The notes beneath the pieces were generated by a model that saw nothing but the letters and a program-made list of their open reading frames with translations, had not been told where the DNA came from and searched no databases. This document shows positions 1 to 7,639 of a stretch of 22,305 nucleotides of DNA, one piece after another; positions within the stretch are counted from its first letter, which is position 1; each line of letters begins with the position of its first letter. The stretch is from a virus. The stretch spans positions 1 through 22,305 of the IMG/VR virus record IMGVR_UViG_3300048694_000505; one strand, given 5' to 3'. A program made the position numbers and the translations under genes.

Positions 1-66
1 GGCGCGGCCCGCATAAATTGAGCCGCTTACCGTTGCTTCGCCGCTTTTAACGTCGGTTTGCATCAT
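1..66 (-). CDS. N-terminal fragment of a phage structural-region protein
   Basis: Only the first 22 codons are present; the frame is open to the left edge. The protein begins MMQTDVKSGEATVSG. The start is supported by an AAGGAGT Shine-Dalgarno seven bases upstream on the minus strand, which overlaps the stop of the previous gene (80-577), so the two are probably translationally coupled. Small proteins beginning MQTDVK occur in many phages near head genes, but I know of no assigned function. Too little is visible for a domain call. Confidence 0.7.
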   Translation of the reverse strand, partial: MMQTDVKSGEATVSGSIYAGRA

Positions 67-79
67 GGAGATTTACTCC

Positions 80-577
80 TTAGACGACTTGTTGTCCGCC
101 GTTGGGATCGACCACGAAATATGTGATGAATCCGGTAACAGCGCCGCTGGTAGCAGCAGAAGCACCAACGCCGCCGGTAATGTAGACAAGCTCAGACGAA
201 GACATCACCTGACCCAACGAGGTTCCTTTGGTGGAAGTGCTCAAGTTGGCGGTGGCCAATGCATTTGACGGTTGCTCATTTAACAAAGCCTGACCGCTGG
301 TGGTGCCAGTGGTGTACAAAGTGAAGCCCATGTCAATCGTTGGGCTAGTGCCACCAGTAGATGTGGTAGCAGAAATGCTGATAGAGGTGATAACTGCATT
401 AACAGGCAGGATCACATTTGAGGTATTGGTCGAAGAAACCGTAACCTTAGTGGTGTTTGCAGCGGTAATGTCAGCAATATAAAACTGAGCGACCATCAGG
501 CCGGTACCGCAATAGGCTGTGCGAGTTTGATCGCCGCCGCCCGAACGCCAAATTGATTGGGTGGTAGAGACTGCCAT
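80..577 (-). CDS. Probable virion surface or decoration-type protein
   Basis: A 165-residue protein, very rich in Thr, Ser, Ala and Gly with alternating small and hydrophobic residues, the composition of a beta-sandwich virion protein. There is no signal peptide and no membrane segment. The start has an AAGGAC Shine-Dalgarno. It is the first gene after the terminator that follows the major capsid gene, so it may be expressed at a different level from the head genes. Its place just beyond the capsid gene suggests a head decoration, completion or neck protein. That role is inferred from composition and position; no family was recognised. Confidence 0.75.
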   Translation of the reverse strand: MAVSTTQSIWRSGGGDQTRTAYCGTGLMVAQFYIADITAANTTKVTVSSTNTSNVILPVNAVITSISISATTSTGGTSPTIDMGFTLYTTGTTSGQALLNEQPSNALATANLSTSTKGTSLGQVMSSSELVYITGGVGASAATSGAVTGFITYFVVDPNGGQQVV

Positions 578-603
578 TTGAATTGTCCTTCGTACAAAGA
601 TCA

Positions 604-646
604 GTCTGTCAATTGTGTACGCATTCGCCGGGTCGATTTGACAGAC
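604..646. repeat. Perfect 9-bp inverted repeat between capsid terminator and next gene
   Basis: GTCTGTCAA at 604-612 is mirrored by TTGACAGAC at 638-646, with 25 bases between. In the minus-strand transcript this is a stem-loop just upstream of the ribosome-binding site of the 80-577 gene. It could be an operator, a processing site or an mRNA-stabilising hairpin. The right arm includes TTGACA, but no matching -10 was found at a proper distance in either direction. Confidence 0.5.
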
Positions 647-681
647 CGGGAACCCCGGTTTGAGGCAATATACCCCAAAAG

Positions 682-706
682 AAAAAGGGGCGCAAGGCCC
701 CTTTTT
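682..706 (-). terminator. Rho-independent terminator after the major capsid gene
   Basis: A GC stem GGGGC/GCCCC with a five-base loop, extended by A5/T5, gives a near-symmetrical hairpin. On the minus strand it is followed by a T-rich tract. It lies about 9 bases after the stop of the capsid gene. The flanking A and T runs would let it work in both directions, but only the minus direction has an upstream gene. Partial termination here would keep capsid mRNA more abundant than the genes to the left. Confidence 0.85.
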
Positions 707-714
707 CTACATCA

Positions 715-1626
715 TCAGGACGAACCTGACGAGCCCCACATTCCGAGGGGATCGGACCAGCCGAAGCTATAACGCTCACGGGCCTTGTAACGGACGTTGC
801 CGGTATCGAAATCGCCGTCCATGCTGTTTTGCAGGGGGGTGCGAACGAAATGCTTCATACCGTTGGGAACGTCAGTGGTCAGGAACCAAGCGTTGGGGTC
901 GGTCAAGAAGTGGTTGACGGTGTAGCCTTCCGGTACAGCGCCCATGTTCTTGATGGCGTTGATGTCGTTGTCGTTGGTTCCAACGCGCAGCTCGGTTTCG
1001 AGCAAACGGTCGGCGACGAACATCAGAGCCGGGGGAACAATCATCTTCTTGGGACGAGCCGCAATCAGCAGACTGCGTTCATCCGTCCAAGCGGCGATCT
1101 GAATAACGGCGGCTTCCAAGGAAGTCTCGTTCAGGTCCACTTGAACAGCGGGGGTGTTGCTGTTGGTTCCACCAGACACCAGGGGGTGACTAGCAGAGAA
1201 CAGGGCTTGACCGTCGCCACCAGCGTAGGTAGCAGAGAAGCCGTTGTTCAACACCGCAGCAGCTTTTACCTGCTTGGTATATGCCATGGCACGGGCCAGA
1301 GCCTTGGTGTAACGAGCAGACAGGCTGTCGTACAGGTTATCTTCAATCGCCTCTTCGGTGATCGAGAAACCCAAAGCGATGGTTTCGTGCGTATAGCGGG
1401 TGGTCCAGGCTTCCTGCGCATTGTCATATGCAATCGCAGCGCCTTCGTTCTTCACCGGAGCGGCGGAGAAGCCAGACAGCTTGGTTTCTTCTTCGAAGGA
1501 ACGCTCGGAAGTCTCAGTTTCGTAGATTTCCTTGTGTTCTTCACCGTAGCGTGCGTACTCTAGACCGAACAGGGCGTTCAGACCAGGGAGCAGCTCTTTC
1601 AGCAGTTGTGCGCGTGAAATGGCCAT
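715..1626 (-). CDS. Major capsid protein, Mu gpT-like family
   Basis: A 303-residue protein that I recognise as a phage major head subunit of the Mu gpT-like (HK97-fold) group. Characteristic stretches are the N-terminal ARYGEEHKEIYETETSERSF, a central segment TRYTHETIALGFSITEEAIE, DSLSARYTKALARAMAYTKQ, and the ASHPLVSGGT motif near residue 145. It forms the icosahedral shell. The start follows a strong AAGGAGT site, and the gene lies 13 bases after the 1640-2299 gene. It sits downstream of scaffold and GroES-like genes, as expected for a head-assembly operon, and is followed by a terminator. Family assignment is by recall of these motifs, not a search. Confidence 0.9.
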   Translation of the reverse strand: MAISRAQLLKELLPGLNALFGLEYARYGEEHKEIYETETSERSFEEETKLSGFSAAPVKNEGAAIAYDNAQEAWTTRYTHETIALGFSITEEAIEDNLYDSLSARYTKALARAMAYTKQVKAAAVLNNGFSATYAGGDGQALFSASHPLVSGGTNSNTPAVQVDLNETSLEAAVIQIAAWTDERSLLIAARPKKMIVPPALMFVADRLLETELRVGTNDNDINAIKNMGAVPEGYTVNHFLTDPNAWFLTTDVPNGMKHFVRTPLQNSMDGDFDTGNVRYKARERYSFGWSDPLGMWGSSGSS

Positions 1627-1639
1627 TTTTTACTCCTTA

Positions 1640-2299
1640 TCAGACGCCAGTCGGGTTGAGATACTGATGACCACCAGCAACGGTCTGACCGGTAACGTTA
1701 GGTGCGTTCCACTTAACGATCACTTCGCAGAAGTTGCCAGATGAGTTGGCAGTATCGGGGACCACATCAATGATGCGGATCGGGAGGGTTGCGGTCGTGG
1801 TAGCACCAGCAGCGGTATAGATAGCAACTTTAGAGTCGCCAGTAACCGTAGAACCAGTGTTTTGGACCAACTGAGCGTTGGAACCAATCATCGTACGACC
1901 AAGGTACGCAGGGGTAAGACCGTTGCCGTCAACAGTAGTACCAGCTACCAAAACAACCTTGAACAGCTGGTCCGGATCATCAGCCACGTAAGCGGTGATG
2001 GTCGTGCCAGTTGGCGCGGTGGTGTTGGCAGGGAAGTACTGCGTAAAGATCGTTTGACCTTGTGCGTTGACGTAAGAACAGCCGAGGAACACGCCCACAG
2101 GGTTAGCGGTTGTGTTACCGGTGTCTTTTACGATAGTGCCTGAACCAGCGGTGTCAATCTGAACAACATCGCCATAGAAAATCGAAGTGGCATAACCACT
2201 TGCAATATTCAACAGACGAGTCGCACCAGCAAACACCTGCCCGCCGATCAAATTGATCGGCTTTAGCCCGTAGGGGGCTGAGACGGTTGGGTATGCCAT
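1640..2299 (-). CDS. Probable head decoration / capsid-associated protein
   Basis: A 219-residue protein starting MAYPTVSAPYGLKPINLIGG, a beginning I recognise from uncultured aquatic phage genomes immediately upstream of the major capsid gene. The sequence is Thr-, Val-, Gly- and Ala-rich with regular beta-strand periodicity and no signal peptide, consistent with a capsid-binding beta-barrel protein. The ATG has a GGAG site. It is the immediate upstream neighbour of the capsid gene in the same operon. A decoration role is inferred from position and composition; a minor head protein is the main alternative. Confidence 0.8.
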   Translation of the reverse strand: MAYPTVSAPYGLKPINLIGGQVFAGATRLLNIASGYATSIFYGDVVQIDTAGSGTIVKDTGNTTANPVGVFLGCSYVNAQGQTIFTQYFPANTTAPTGTTITAYVADDPDQLFKVVLVAGTTVDGNGLTPAYLGRTMIGSNAQLVQNTGSTVTGDSKVAIYTAAGATTTATLPIRIIDVVPDTANSSGNFCEVIVKWNAPNVTGQTVAGGHQYLNPTGV

Positions 2300-2317
2300 T
2301 TAAGGACTCCAAAAGAT

Positions 2318-2797
2318 TTATGAACCAGAACCAAAGGACACCTTGGTGGATTTCTCTGCGAACAGAGGCATCCGGGCATCACTTTGACGAAGGAAACTGT
2401 TGTCCACCGATTCCACCTGCGCTTTGTTCTGGCTGTCGTAGTGCTGGGCACGTTGATCCATGAACTCTTTGGGAATACGGCAGAGCAACAAACCACCTAC
2501 CTCGATGTTCCCTTTGAAACGACCTTCGGTAGAGGCGTGCAACATGAGTTCGGGATAGTCCTCTGCCTTGCAGGGCTCATATCCTTCACGCAATTTGGAA
2601 GAAATATTCGATGGATCAGCGTTACCCAAAACGCTAGTGCGCACCCAACGGTGAGCATAACCTGGACGGGGATCGGGAGTAGGTAGGACATCGGGAGCAC
2701 GCCATGCCGTGGGGCGATGGGTAGTGGTCCGCGTTTCCAATTCACGAGCCAGTCGGTTTTGACGGCCTTGCGGCTGAGTTTGAGTTTCGTTTTCCAT
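2318..2797 (-). CDS. Conserved phage head-region protein, function unknown
   Basis: A 159-residue protein with a basic, Arg/Thr/Gln-rich N-terminus (about 1-45), then a more ordered centre containing RPGYAHRWVRTSVLGNADPSN (split here: RPGYAHRWVRTS, then VLGNADPSN) and SSKLREGYEPCKAEDYPEL (about 65-90), and a polar C-terminus. I recognise the central pattern from other phage genomes, where it lies between scaffold and capsid genes, but I know of no assigned function. Start codon follows an AGGAAT site. It is two bases from the scaffold stop, so it belongs to the same transcript and is probably part of the prohead or its assembly. Confidence 0.75.
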   Translation of the reverse strand: MENETQTQPQGRQNRLARELETRTTTHRPTAWRAPDVLPTPDPRPGYAHRWVRTSVLGNADPSNISSKLREGYEPCKAEDYPELMLHASTEGRFKGNIEVGGLLLCRIPKEFMDQRAQHYDSQNKAQVESVDNSFLRQSDARMPLFAEKSTKVSFGSGS

Positions 2798-2799
2798 GA

Positions 2800-3798
2800 T
2801 TAATTCCTATCCAATTTAGCAACCTGTTTTGCGTACTGTTCCGGAGTGATCCCGAGTTTGCGGGCTAACGCAACTTGAGACTGCTTCAGTTTTATACGAC
2901 TAGGCGACGAACTACGGGAGGCCGGGGCCACAACCGTAGACGGCTTTGATGCACGGCGTGGAGGTTCATCCTCATCTGCCGGAGTTGACCTCTTTTGTTG
3001 AGGCTGGTCATCATCCTCTGCGCTCTGAGTTTCAAAGTACTCAGGAAACCTTTTGCGCATGGTTTTATCAACCACGCTGAAGTACTCTTCAGTACCTATA
3101 TAGTCTGCACCATACTCTCGTTGCAATTTCTTGTCAACACCCATTGCAGCCATTGTCATTTCATCATCCACACCGAACCAATCACTGTTGGTTTCAAGCC
3201 AACGTTTGGTCCTGGGGCTGATCTTGGGCTGAGTGTCTTCAACCTTCATCGGCCTATATTCGCCTTTGTCCTCCACCTCAATAGGTCTGAGGGTTTCGGC
3301 CCGATCAAGTTTGACGGTTGCCTTGGCAATTTGCGTTTGGGCTTCAACTACAGCATCCGCATCACCGGCTTCATAAGCCTTACGATATTTCTCTTTGGCG
3401 GCGTCCAATTCGGCTTGAGCGGCGGTTTTGCTAGTAGCAATGTACTCTTTACTACCGTTTGAAAGTTGTTGCTGTAAACGTTTGTTTTCTTCAAACACTT
3501 TACGGGCAAAATCTTCAGCGGCCTCACGTTCACGCACTGCCTGTTCTTTGGCACGGCGTTCGTCGTGATAACCGCGTGTGAACTTTTTAATACGTTGTTG
3601 AACCTTCTCGTCATATGACGCGAGTTCATCTTCAGTGGGATCGTCAGGCGGAGGAGCGGCTTTTCGATCACGATCCGCAGGTGGCGTATCGTCTTCGATC
3701 TCTATTTCAACCTTCTCTTGCGCCTCATCTTCCCTAAATTTGGTGTTGGTTTCCTCTTCATCAGGAAATTTATATTCAGGTTCTTTGAACGTTGCCAT
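2800..3798 (-). CDS. Probable head scaffolding protein
   Basis: A 332-residue, highly charged protein. Residues 1-70 are acidic and proline-rich; about 75-185 is a long Ala/Glu/Lys/Arg helix predicted to form coiled coil; the middle holds a small conserved block around RTKRWLETNSDWFGVDD; the C-terminal 35 residues are basic and helical (SRIKLKQSQVALARKLGITP). This design, an acidic helical rod ending in a basic helix-turn-helix that binds the capsid shell, is typical of scaffolds such as that of P22. Position between portal and capsid genes agrees. A good AAGGAG site precedes the ATG. No protease gene is visible, so scaffold removal would not need one in this window. Confidence 0.8.
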   Translation of the reverse strand: MATFKEPEYKFPDEEETNTKFREDEAQEKVEIEIEDDTPPADRDRKAAPPPDDPTEDELASYDEKVQQRIKKFTRGYHDERRAKEQAVREREAAEDFARKVFEENKRLQQQLSNGSKEYIATSKTAAQAELDAAKEKYRKAYEAGDADAVVEAQTQIAKATVKLDRAETLRPIEVEDKGEYRPMKVEDTQPKISPRTKRWLETNSDWFGVDDEMTMAAMGVDKKLQREYGADYIGTEEYFSVVDKTMRKRFPEYFETQSAEDDDQPQQKRSTPADEDEPPRRASKPSTVVAPASRSSSPSRIKLKQSQVALARKLGITPEQYAKQVAKLDRN

Positions 3799-3808
3799 CT
3801 TCTACTCC

Positions 3809-4225
3809 TTAAGCAGCGCGGGTGATACCACGCGGGTCTTCCACAACAGCCTCGACCGAATCATCGTTGATGATGCGGAATTCCCGGCCATGAATCTTCA
3901 GGCGGGTGCCTGAATTGGGGCGCACGATGACAAAGTCACCGACTTTGCATGACGGTCCATTGGGGAAGCGAGTCTTATCTGCGTATGCGTCGGGGCCTAT
4001 TTTGACCACGAACAACACAGGGGTAAGAAGCTCCTCTTTCCAAACCTCATTGGCGGATTTCACCAGACCAACATCACTGTCAGCGTACTCTTCCATCGCC
4101 TCGGGGACGACGCAGAGCAGGTGAAATGTCTTGGGATCAGGCAGTTGTTTTGCCTTTTGCTCGGCTTCCTTATTCAGGATTTTTGACAGGTCAACTGCCA
4201 ATGCCGGATTAAACACTTCGCTCAT
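3809..4225 (-). CDS. Phage GroES-like co-chaperonin
   Basis: A 138-residue protein. Residues about 73-130 match the GroES fold closely: VVKIGPDAYADK, then GDFVIVRPNSGTRLKIHGRE, then FRIINDDSVEAVVEDP, which parallels the GroES stretch ending in EEYLILREDDILAVIE. Residues about 45-66, between the first strands, correspond in place to the mobile loop that binds GroEL. There is an extra N-terminal helical segment of about 30 residues. Co-chaperonins such as T4 gp31 work with host GroEL to fold the phage capsid protein. Location between portal and scaffold fits that role. The gene overlaps its upstream neighbour by four bases (ATGA) and has a GGAG site. I did not see a GroEL gene. Confidence 0.8.
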   Translation of the reverse strand: MSEVFNPALAVDLSKILNKEAEQKAKQLPDPKTFHLLCVVPEAMEEYADSDVGLVKSANEVWKEELLTPVLFVVKIGPDAYADKTRFPNGPSCKVGDFVIVRPNSGTRLKIHGREFRIINDDSVEAVVEDPRGITRAA

Positions 4226-4416
4226 TCGCGCTCCAATCTTTGCACGAGGTCGTTGATGATTGAGTCTGCAAGGTTTAGACCTCGGATTACCCCACAGACT
4301 TTTTTGTATTCATCAAATGTGTCAGCGCGAGACGCGGCAAGGAACGCGGTTTGCTCTTGCACCATCTTCTCAATCTCTTTTTGCACGAGCGCTAACGCCC
4401 GGATTGAATCACTCAT
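4222..4416 (-). CDS. Small conserved helical protein of the head operon
   Basis: A 64-residue, fully helical-looking protein (SDSIRALALVQKEIEKMVQE, then SFDEYKK-like FDEYKKVCGVIRGLNLADSI). It overlaps both neighbours by four bases and has an AAGGGG site inside the end of the portal gene, so it is translationally coupled. Similar small proteins occur right after portal genes in other phages, but I know no function. A role in head assembly or as a minor component is inferred from place only. Confidence 0.75.
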   Translation of the reverse strand: MSDSIRALALVQKEIEKMVQEQTAFLAASRADTFDEYKKVCGVIRGLNLADSIINDLVQRLERE

Positions 4417-6938
4417 TCATTCCCCTTCTTTGGTTTAGATTGTTGTGCCGTTCGTTGTGCGTGTTGCACAGCCATTTGAGCTCGATGTTTGGCGGCATCA
4501 AGCCCCAGTTTTACACCCTCGGCTTGCATCTGTTGATTGAGTTTGTCTTTAGCCGCAGCGGATGTAGCGGCAACTTGCATAGCTGCAATCTCTTTCTGGG
4601 CTGCAATGCGGGCCTGCTCAATCTTCAAACGGTCGGCTTTTTCTGCCGCCTCAATCTGTTGTTTCTGGGCCTTGAGTTGAATCTCTTGCTGTTTGAGCTG
4701 GAGTTCTTGCATCTGCATTTGAACCACCGGGTCCTGCATCTGTTGTTGAGCCTGCTGTTGTGCGGCAGCCTGTTTGTCCTGCATAAGGATTTGTTGTGTA
4801 GCCTGTGCGCCCATAATGGCAATCTGGTCTGCCATTTCTTTGGGAATCTCAGGCACATCCGTGCCTTCTTTATTGTATTTATCGTAGTCAGGCAACGACA
4901 TCCCAGTCATCTGTTCAACCTGTAGGCGGTACTTGAACGCCATGTGTTGATTGATGTGAGCGACCATGGCAGACATCATCATTTGAGACTGCGGGTTAGG
5001 CTGACCCATCACAGGCTGCATGAGCATCTGCTGAATCATCGGGTCTTGCAGGAACGCTTGGTGTGCGGCCATGTGAGCGTCGTGGTTTTGTTCAACAAAT
5101 GCTTTTAGCGGTTTGCCGTTAAGCAAATTTTGGTTCTCCGTCACAGGGTCTACCGGAGTCATGTCATCTTCAATCGGCACAAGTTTGGCTGCGTTCTTGA
5201 TACCCAACACCTCGATCATCTGACGATGTAACAGAGGTAAGTCATACAGCTGAGGCGCAGTTTGAGCCAGTTGAAGAGCGGCCTGATAAGTCACAATCTT
5301 CTGTGCCATCGTGGCAGCGTTGGGATCAGACACGGGGATCACGTCCACCATGTCATAGTCGGCCTTCTTCGCTTTACGTGAGCCATCAACTGGCTCATAG
5401 TCGTATTCTTCGGGCGTGTAGTCAGCAATGATGACTTTGAGGAGCTTGAACTCCTGCTTCATGCTAAAGTGCATGCGTGCCTGAACGGCACCCATAACCT
5501 TCAACGTACGCTCCAAAATAGCCAGTGTGGTACCCACGGGCGCTTGAGCCGACATGTCGCTGACCTTCATGTCACCAGAAGATGCAAACGCACGGCCCTC
5601 AGTAACGATCTGGTTGAACAGCGTGTAGAGCGTTTGACTTGGCTCTTTGTACGGCAGTGGGAGTATGTTGTCGCGGATTGAACCGCTGGGGACATCTACG
5701 TCCCTGAATTCTCCTGGGGCAATCGGCGTGTCATCACCCTTAATGCGAAGTCCGCGCGATTTAAGCCCTCCGGGGAGATTGGAGAGGGTGCCCGCATCGA
5801 CAAGCTGACGGATAAGCATTGTGGCTGACTTGGCGTACCCACCGATGAGGTGGATGAGTCCGTAGCCATAGAACCCGAATCCGGGGATGTACTGGTAATG
5901 CACGAAGTGTTGACGCTTGAGGTGGAGTTTATCGCCTTCATACCAATTCCTTCTGATGGCCAAAATTTTACTGGTGCCTTTCTCCACCGTCACCACGTAC
6001 GGCAGAGCGATACCGGTCTGTTCGCCCTTCTTATTCTTGTGTTCATATCCAGCCAAGTCAAGGTTGACGTGCATCTCCAGTATGCGGTAACGGTCATCAC
6101 TGATAGCAGAGAGGCCCATCTCATTGGCTTTTTGTTTCTCGATATCGTCTAAATCATGGGTTGGTTCACCCAAATTAACGTCTCGATAGAACCCAGCCTC
6201 AATTAGTTTTGTGACTTCATTTTCGGTTTTACGCATGACGTGAGTAACACGTTCAGCACGTTCAATAGACGACGCACCGTATGGCACAACGATGTCTTCA
6301 GCCGGAATAAACATAGCCACTTGACGGCCAAGACTGGGGTCAAAATACACCTTCTTAAACGCTGAACCCGCAATTGGCAGGTTCCACAACAACTTCTCAT
6401 GCTCCGGACGATACTCCACCATGACGTCTGTCAACTGGTAGTTCATGTCATCACGAACACGAGCGGCTGCCTCTTCTTTATCAGGTGTGTCCCTACCAAT
6501 GATGGCGGTCTTCACAGGGCCAGCAGCTGGAAATGTCTCAGTGATACCTTCAGACTGAAACCGCACAACGGACTCAGTCAACATCGGATGGAACACACCA
6601 CATGCACCGTTCCACGGCTCAGTGCGTTCCTCATACTTAAGACCCAACAGTTTCAGACCTTCAACGTAGGTCATCATCCATTCTTTACGGTCCATGATGT
6701 CTTTGTTGAAGTCCTCAACCAGCTCATGCCCCAAAGAGTCAAGGGCTGACTCATCCATTTCATCGGCAAGGTTGGCGTCAAAGTCACCGCCATAATCTTT
6801 CTTTGGCTCTAGATCAATTTCTAAATCACCAATGCCGATATGTACCGACTCAGGGTCTTCAATCTCAATCTCGATTGGTTCGGCCTCTACAGCCCCCATG
6901 CCAGCAGGTGCCCCATACAACGCTTTATCGATTGCCAT
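4413..6938 (-). CDS. Portal protein
   Basis: An 841-residue protein, the size of podovirus-type (P22-like) portals. After an acidic N-terminus, residues about 80-160 contain WMMTYVEGLKLLGLKYEERT and WNGACGVFHPMLTESVVRFQ, and the middle holds RNWYEGDKLHLKRQHFVHYQ, a pattern I associate with this portal group. The last about 150 residues are Gln/Ala/Met-rich and predicted to be long helix, resembling the C-terminal barrel of P22-type portals. The dodecameric portal forms the DNA entry vertex and binds the terminase. It lies downstream of the terminase genes, with only the 6948-7628 gene between. The ATG has an AAGGAAA site. Confidence 0.88.
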   Translation of the reverse strand: MAIDKALYGAPAGMGAVEAEPIEIEIEDPESVHIGIGDLEIDLEPKKDYGGDFDANLADEMDESALDSLGHELVEDFNKDIMDRKEWMMTYVEGLKLLGLKYEERTEPWNGACGVFHPMLTESVVRFQSEGITETFPAAGPVKTAIIGRDTPDKEEAAARVRDDMNYQLTDVMVEYRPEHEKLLWNLPIAGSAFKKVYFDPSLGRQVAMFIPAEDIVVPYGASSIERAERVTHVMRKTENEVTKLIEAGFYRDVNLGEPTHDLDDIEKQKANEMGLSAISDDRYRILEMHVNLDLAGYEHKNKKGEQTGIALPYVVTVEKGTSKILAIRRNWYEGDKLHLKRQHFVHYQYIPGFGFYGYGLIHLIGGYAKSATMLIRQLVDAGTLSNLPGGLKSRGLRIKGDDTPIAPGEFRDVDVPSGSIRDNILPLPYKEPSQTLYTLFNQIVTEGRAFASSGDMKVSDMSAQAPVGTTLAILERTLKVMGAVQARMHFSMKQEFKLLKVIIADYTPEEYDYEPVDGSRKAKKADYDMVDVIPVSDPNAATMAQKIVTYQAALQLAQTAPQLYDLPLLHRQMIEVLGIKNAAKLVPIEDDMTPVDPVTENQNLLNGKPLKAFVEQNHDAHMAAHQAFLQDPMIQQMLMQPVMGQPNPQSQMMMSAMVAHINQHMAFKYRLQVEQMTGMSLPDYDKYNKEGTDVPEIPKEMADQIAIMGAQATQQILMQDKQAAAQQQAQQQMQDPVVQMQMQELQLKQQEIQLKAQKQQIEAAEKADRLKIEQARIAAQKEIAAMQVAATSAAAKDKLNQQMQAEGVKLGLDAAKHRAQMAVQHAQRTAQQSKPKKGNE

Positions 6939-6947
6939 GATGTTTCC

Positions 6948-7628
6948 TTAAATCATCTTTGTGATACGCGCACCTTCTGGTTTGAACAGATTTGGCAACG
7001 CAACGGTTTCTTCATCGTATAAATGCGGCAACACTAGCCGCATACGCATTTTGTGCAGTGTGGTTTTGCTCAAGACCTGACGGTACGAACCCCACTCAAT
7101 GTCGTATTGTGCATCTTTAGGCAGATTTGCCAAATCAAATAACTTGTCCTCAACCTGCTCCCGTGTGGCGTAAGTAACACCCCACCTGATGTCGTCGTGG
7201 GAGGCAAACTGTGGTGCCACACGCCACACCAATTGACCTGTCGGCAGTTTTGAAAACTCATCATAAAAATGTTTAGCCAATCGAGCCTCGGCTTCTTTGG
7301 CGTCCCCGCCCTCGATTGCGCAAGCGTAAGTCTCGTAACGGTACCGTGTTGCATCAGCAGTCGGTTCAGCAAACTCTTCAACAGTTATGTTTGTGTGAAC
7401 GGGATGTTTTTTCTCAACCATCGGTACGGCTGTGGCCACACCAGCCACCATGTCCACAATCGGAGCCGCAGGTCCGGTTTGGCAGACAAACATTCTCTCC
7501 AACTCCGCCGTCAAAGTTGCCGCGTTCCAAACAACTGGGCTCGGTGCTGGAGTCAGAAGTTCTGCGCTGGCTAACGAAGGGGCAGCCAGTGCTGCTAGGG
7601 CGGCTTGAATAAATGTGCGTCGTTGCAT
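6948..7628 (-). CDS. Protein with Tat-like signal peptide, function unknown
   Basis: A 226-residue protein starting MQRRTFIQAALAALAAPSLA: a twin arginine, a short hydrophobic stretch and an A-S-A cleavage site near residue 22. This matches a Tat signal (RRxF-hydrophobic), although Sec export is also possible. The mature part is mixed alpha/beta, with WRVAPQFASHDDIRWGVTYA and a basic segment near the end (TTLHKMRMRLVLP). No family was recognised. It lies between terminase and portal genes, ten bases from each, with an AAGGT site. An exported protein is unusual in a packaging operon. Alternatively the N-terminus is a membrane or assembly anchor mistaken for a signal. Confidence 0.75.
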   Translation of the reverse strand: MQRRTFIQAALAALAAPSLASAELLTPAPSPVVWNAATLTAELERMFVCQTGPAAPIVDMVAGVATAVPMVEKKHPVHTNITVEEFAEPTADATRYRYETYACAIEGGDAKEAEARLAKHFYDEFSKLPTGQLVWRVAPQFASHDDIRWGVTYATREQVEDKLFDLANLPKDAQYDIEWGSYRQVLSKTTLHKMRMRLVLPHLYDEETVALPNLFKPEGARITKMI

Positions 7629-7639
7629 CTGCTTACCTT

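Noticed and set aside
829-1563. 244-codon plus-strand frame opposite the capsid gene
   Set aside because: It is the complement of a strongly supported major capsid gene and has no start signal or recognisable protein features.
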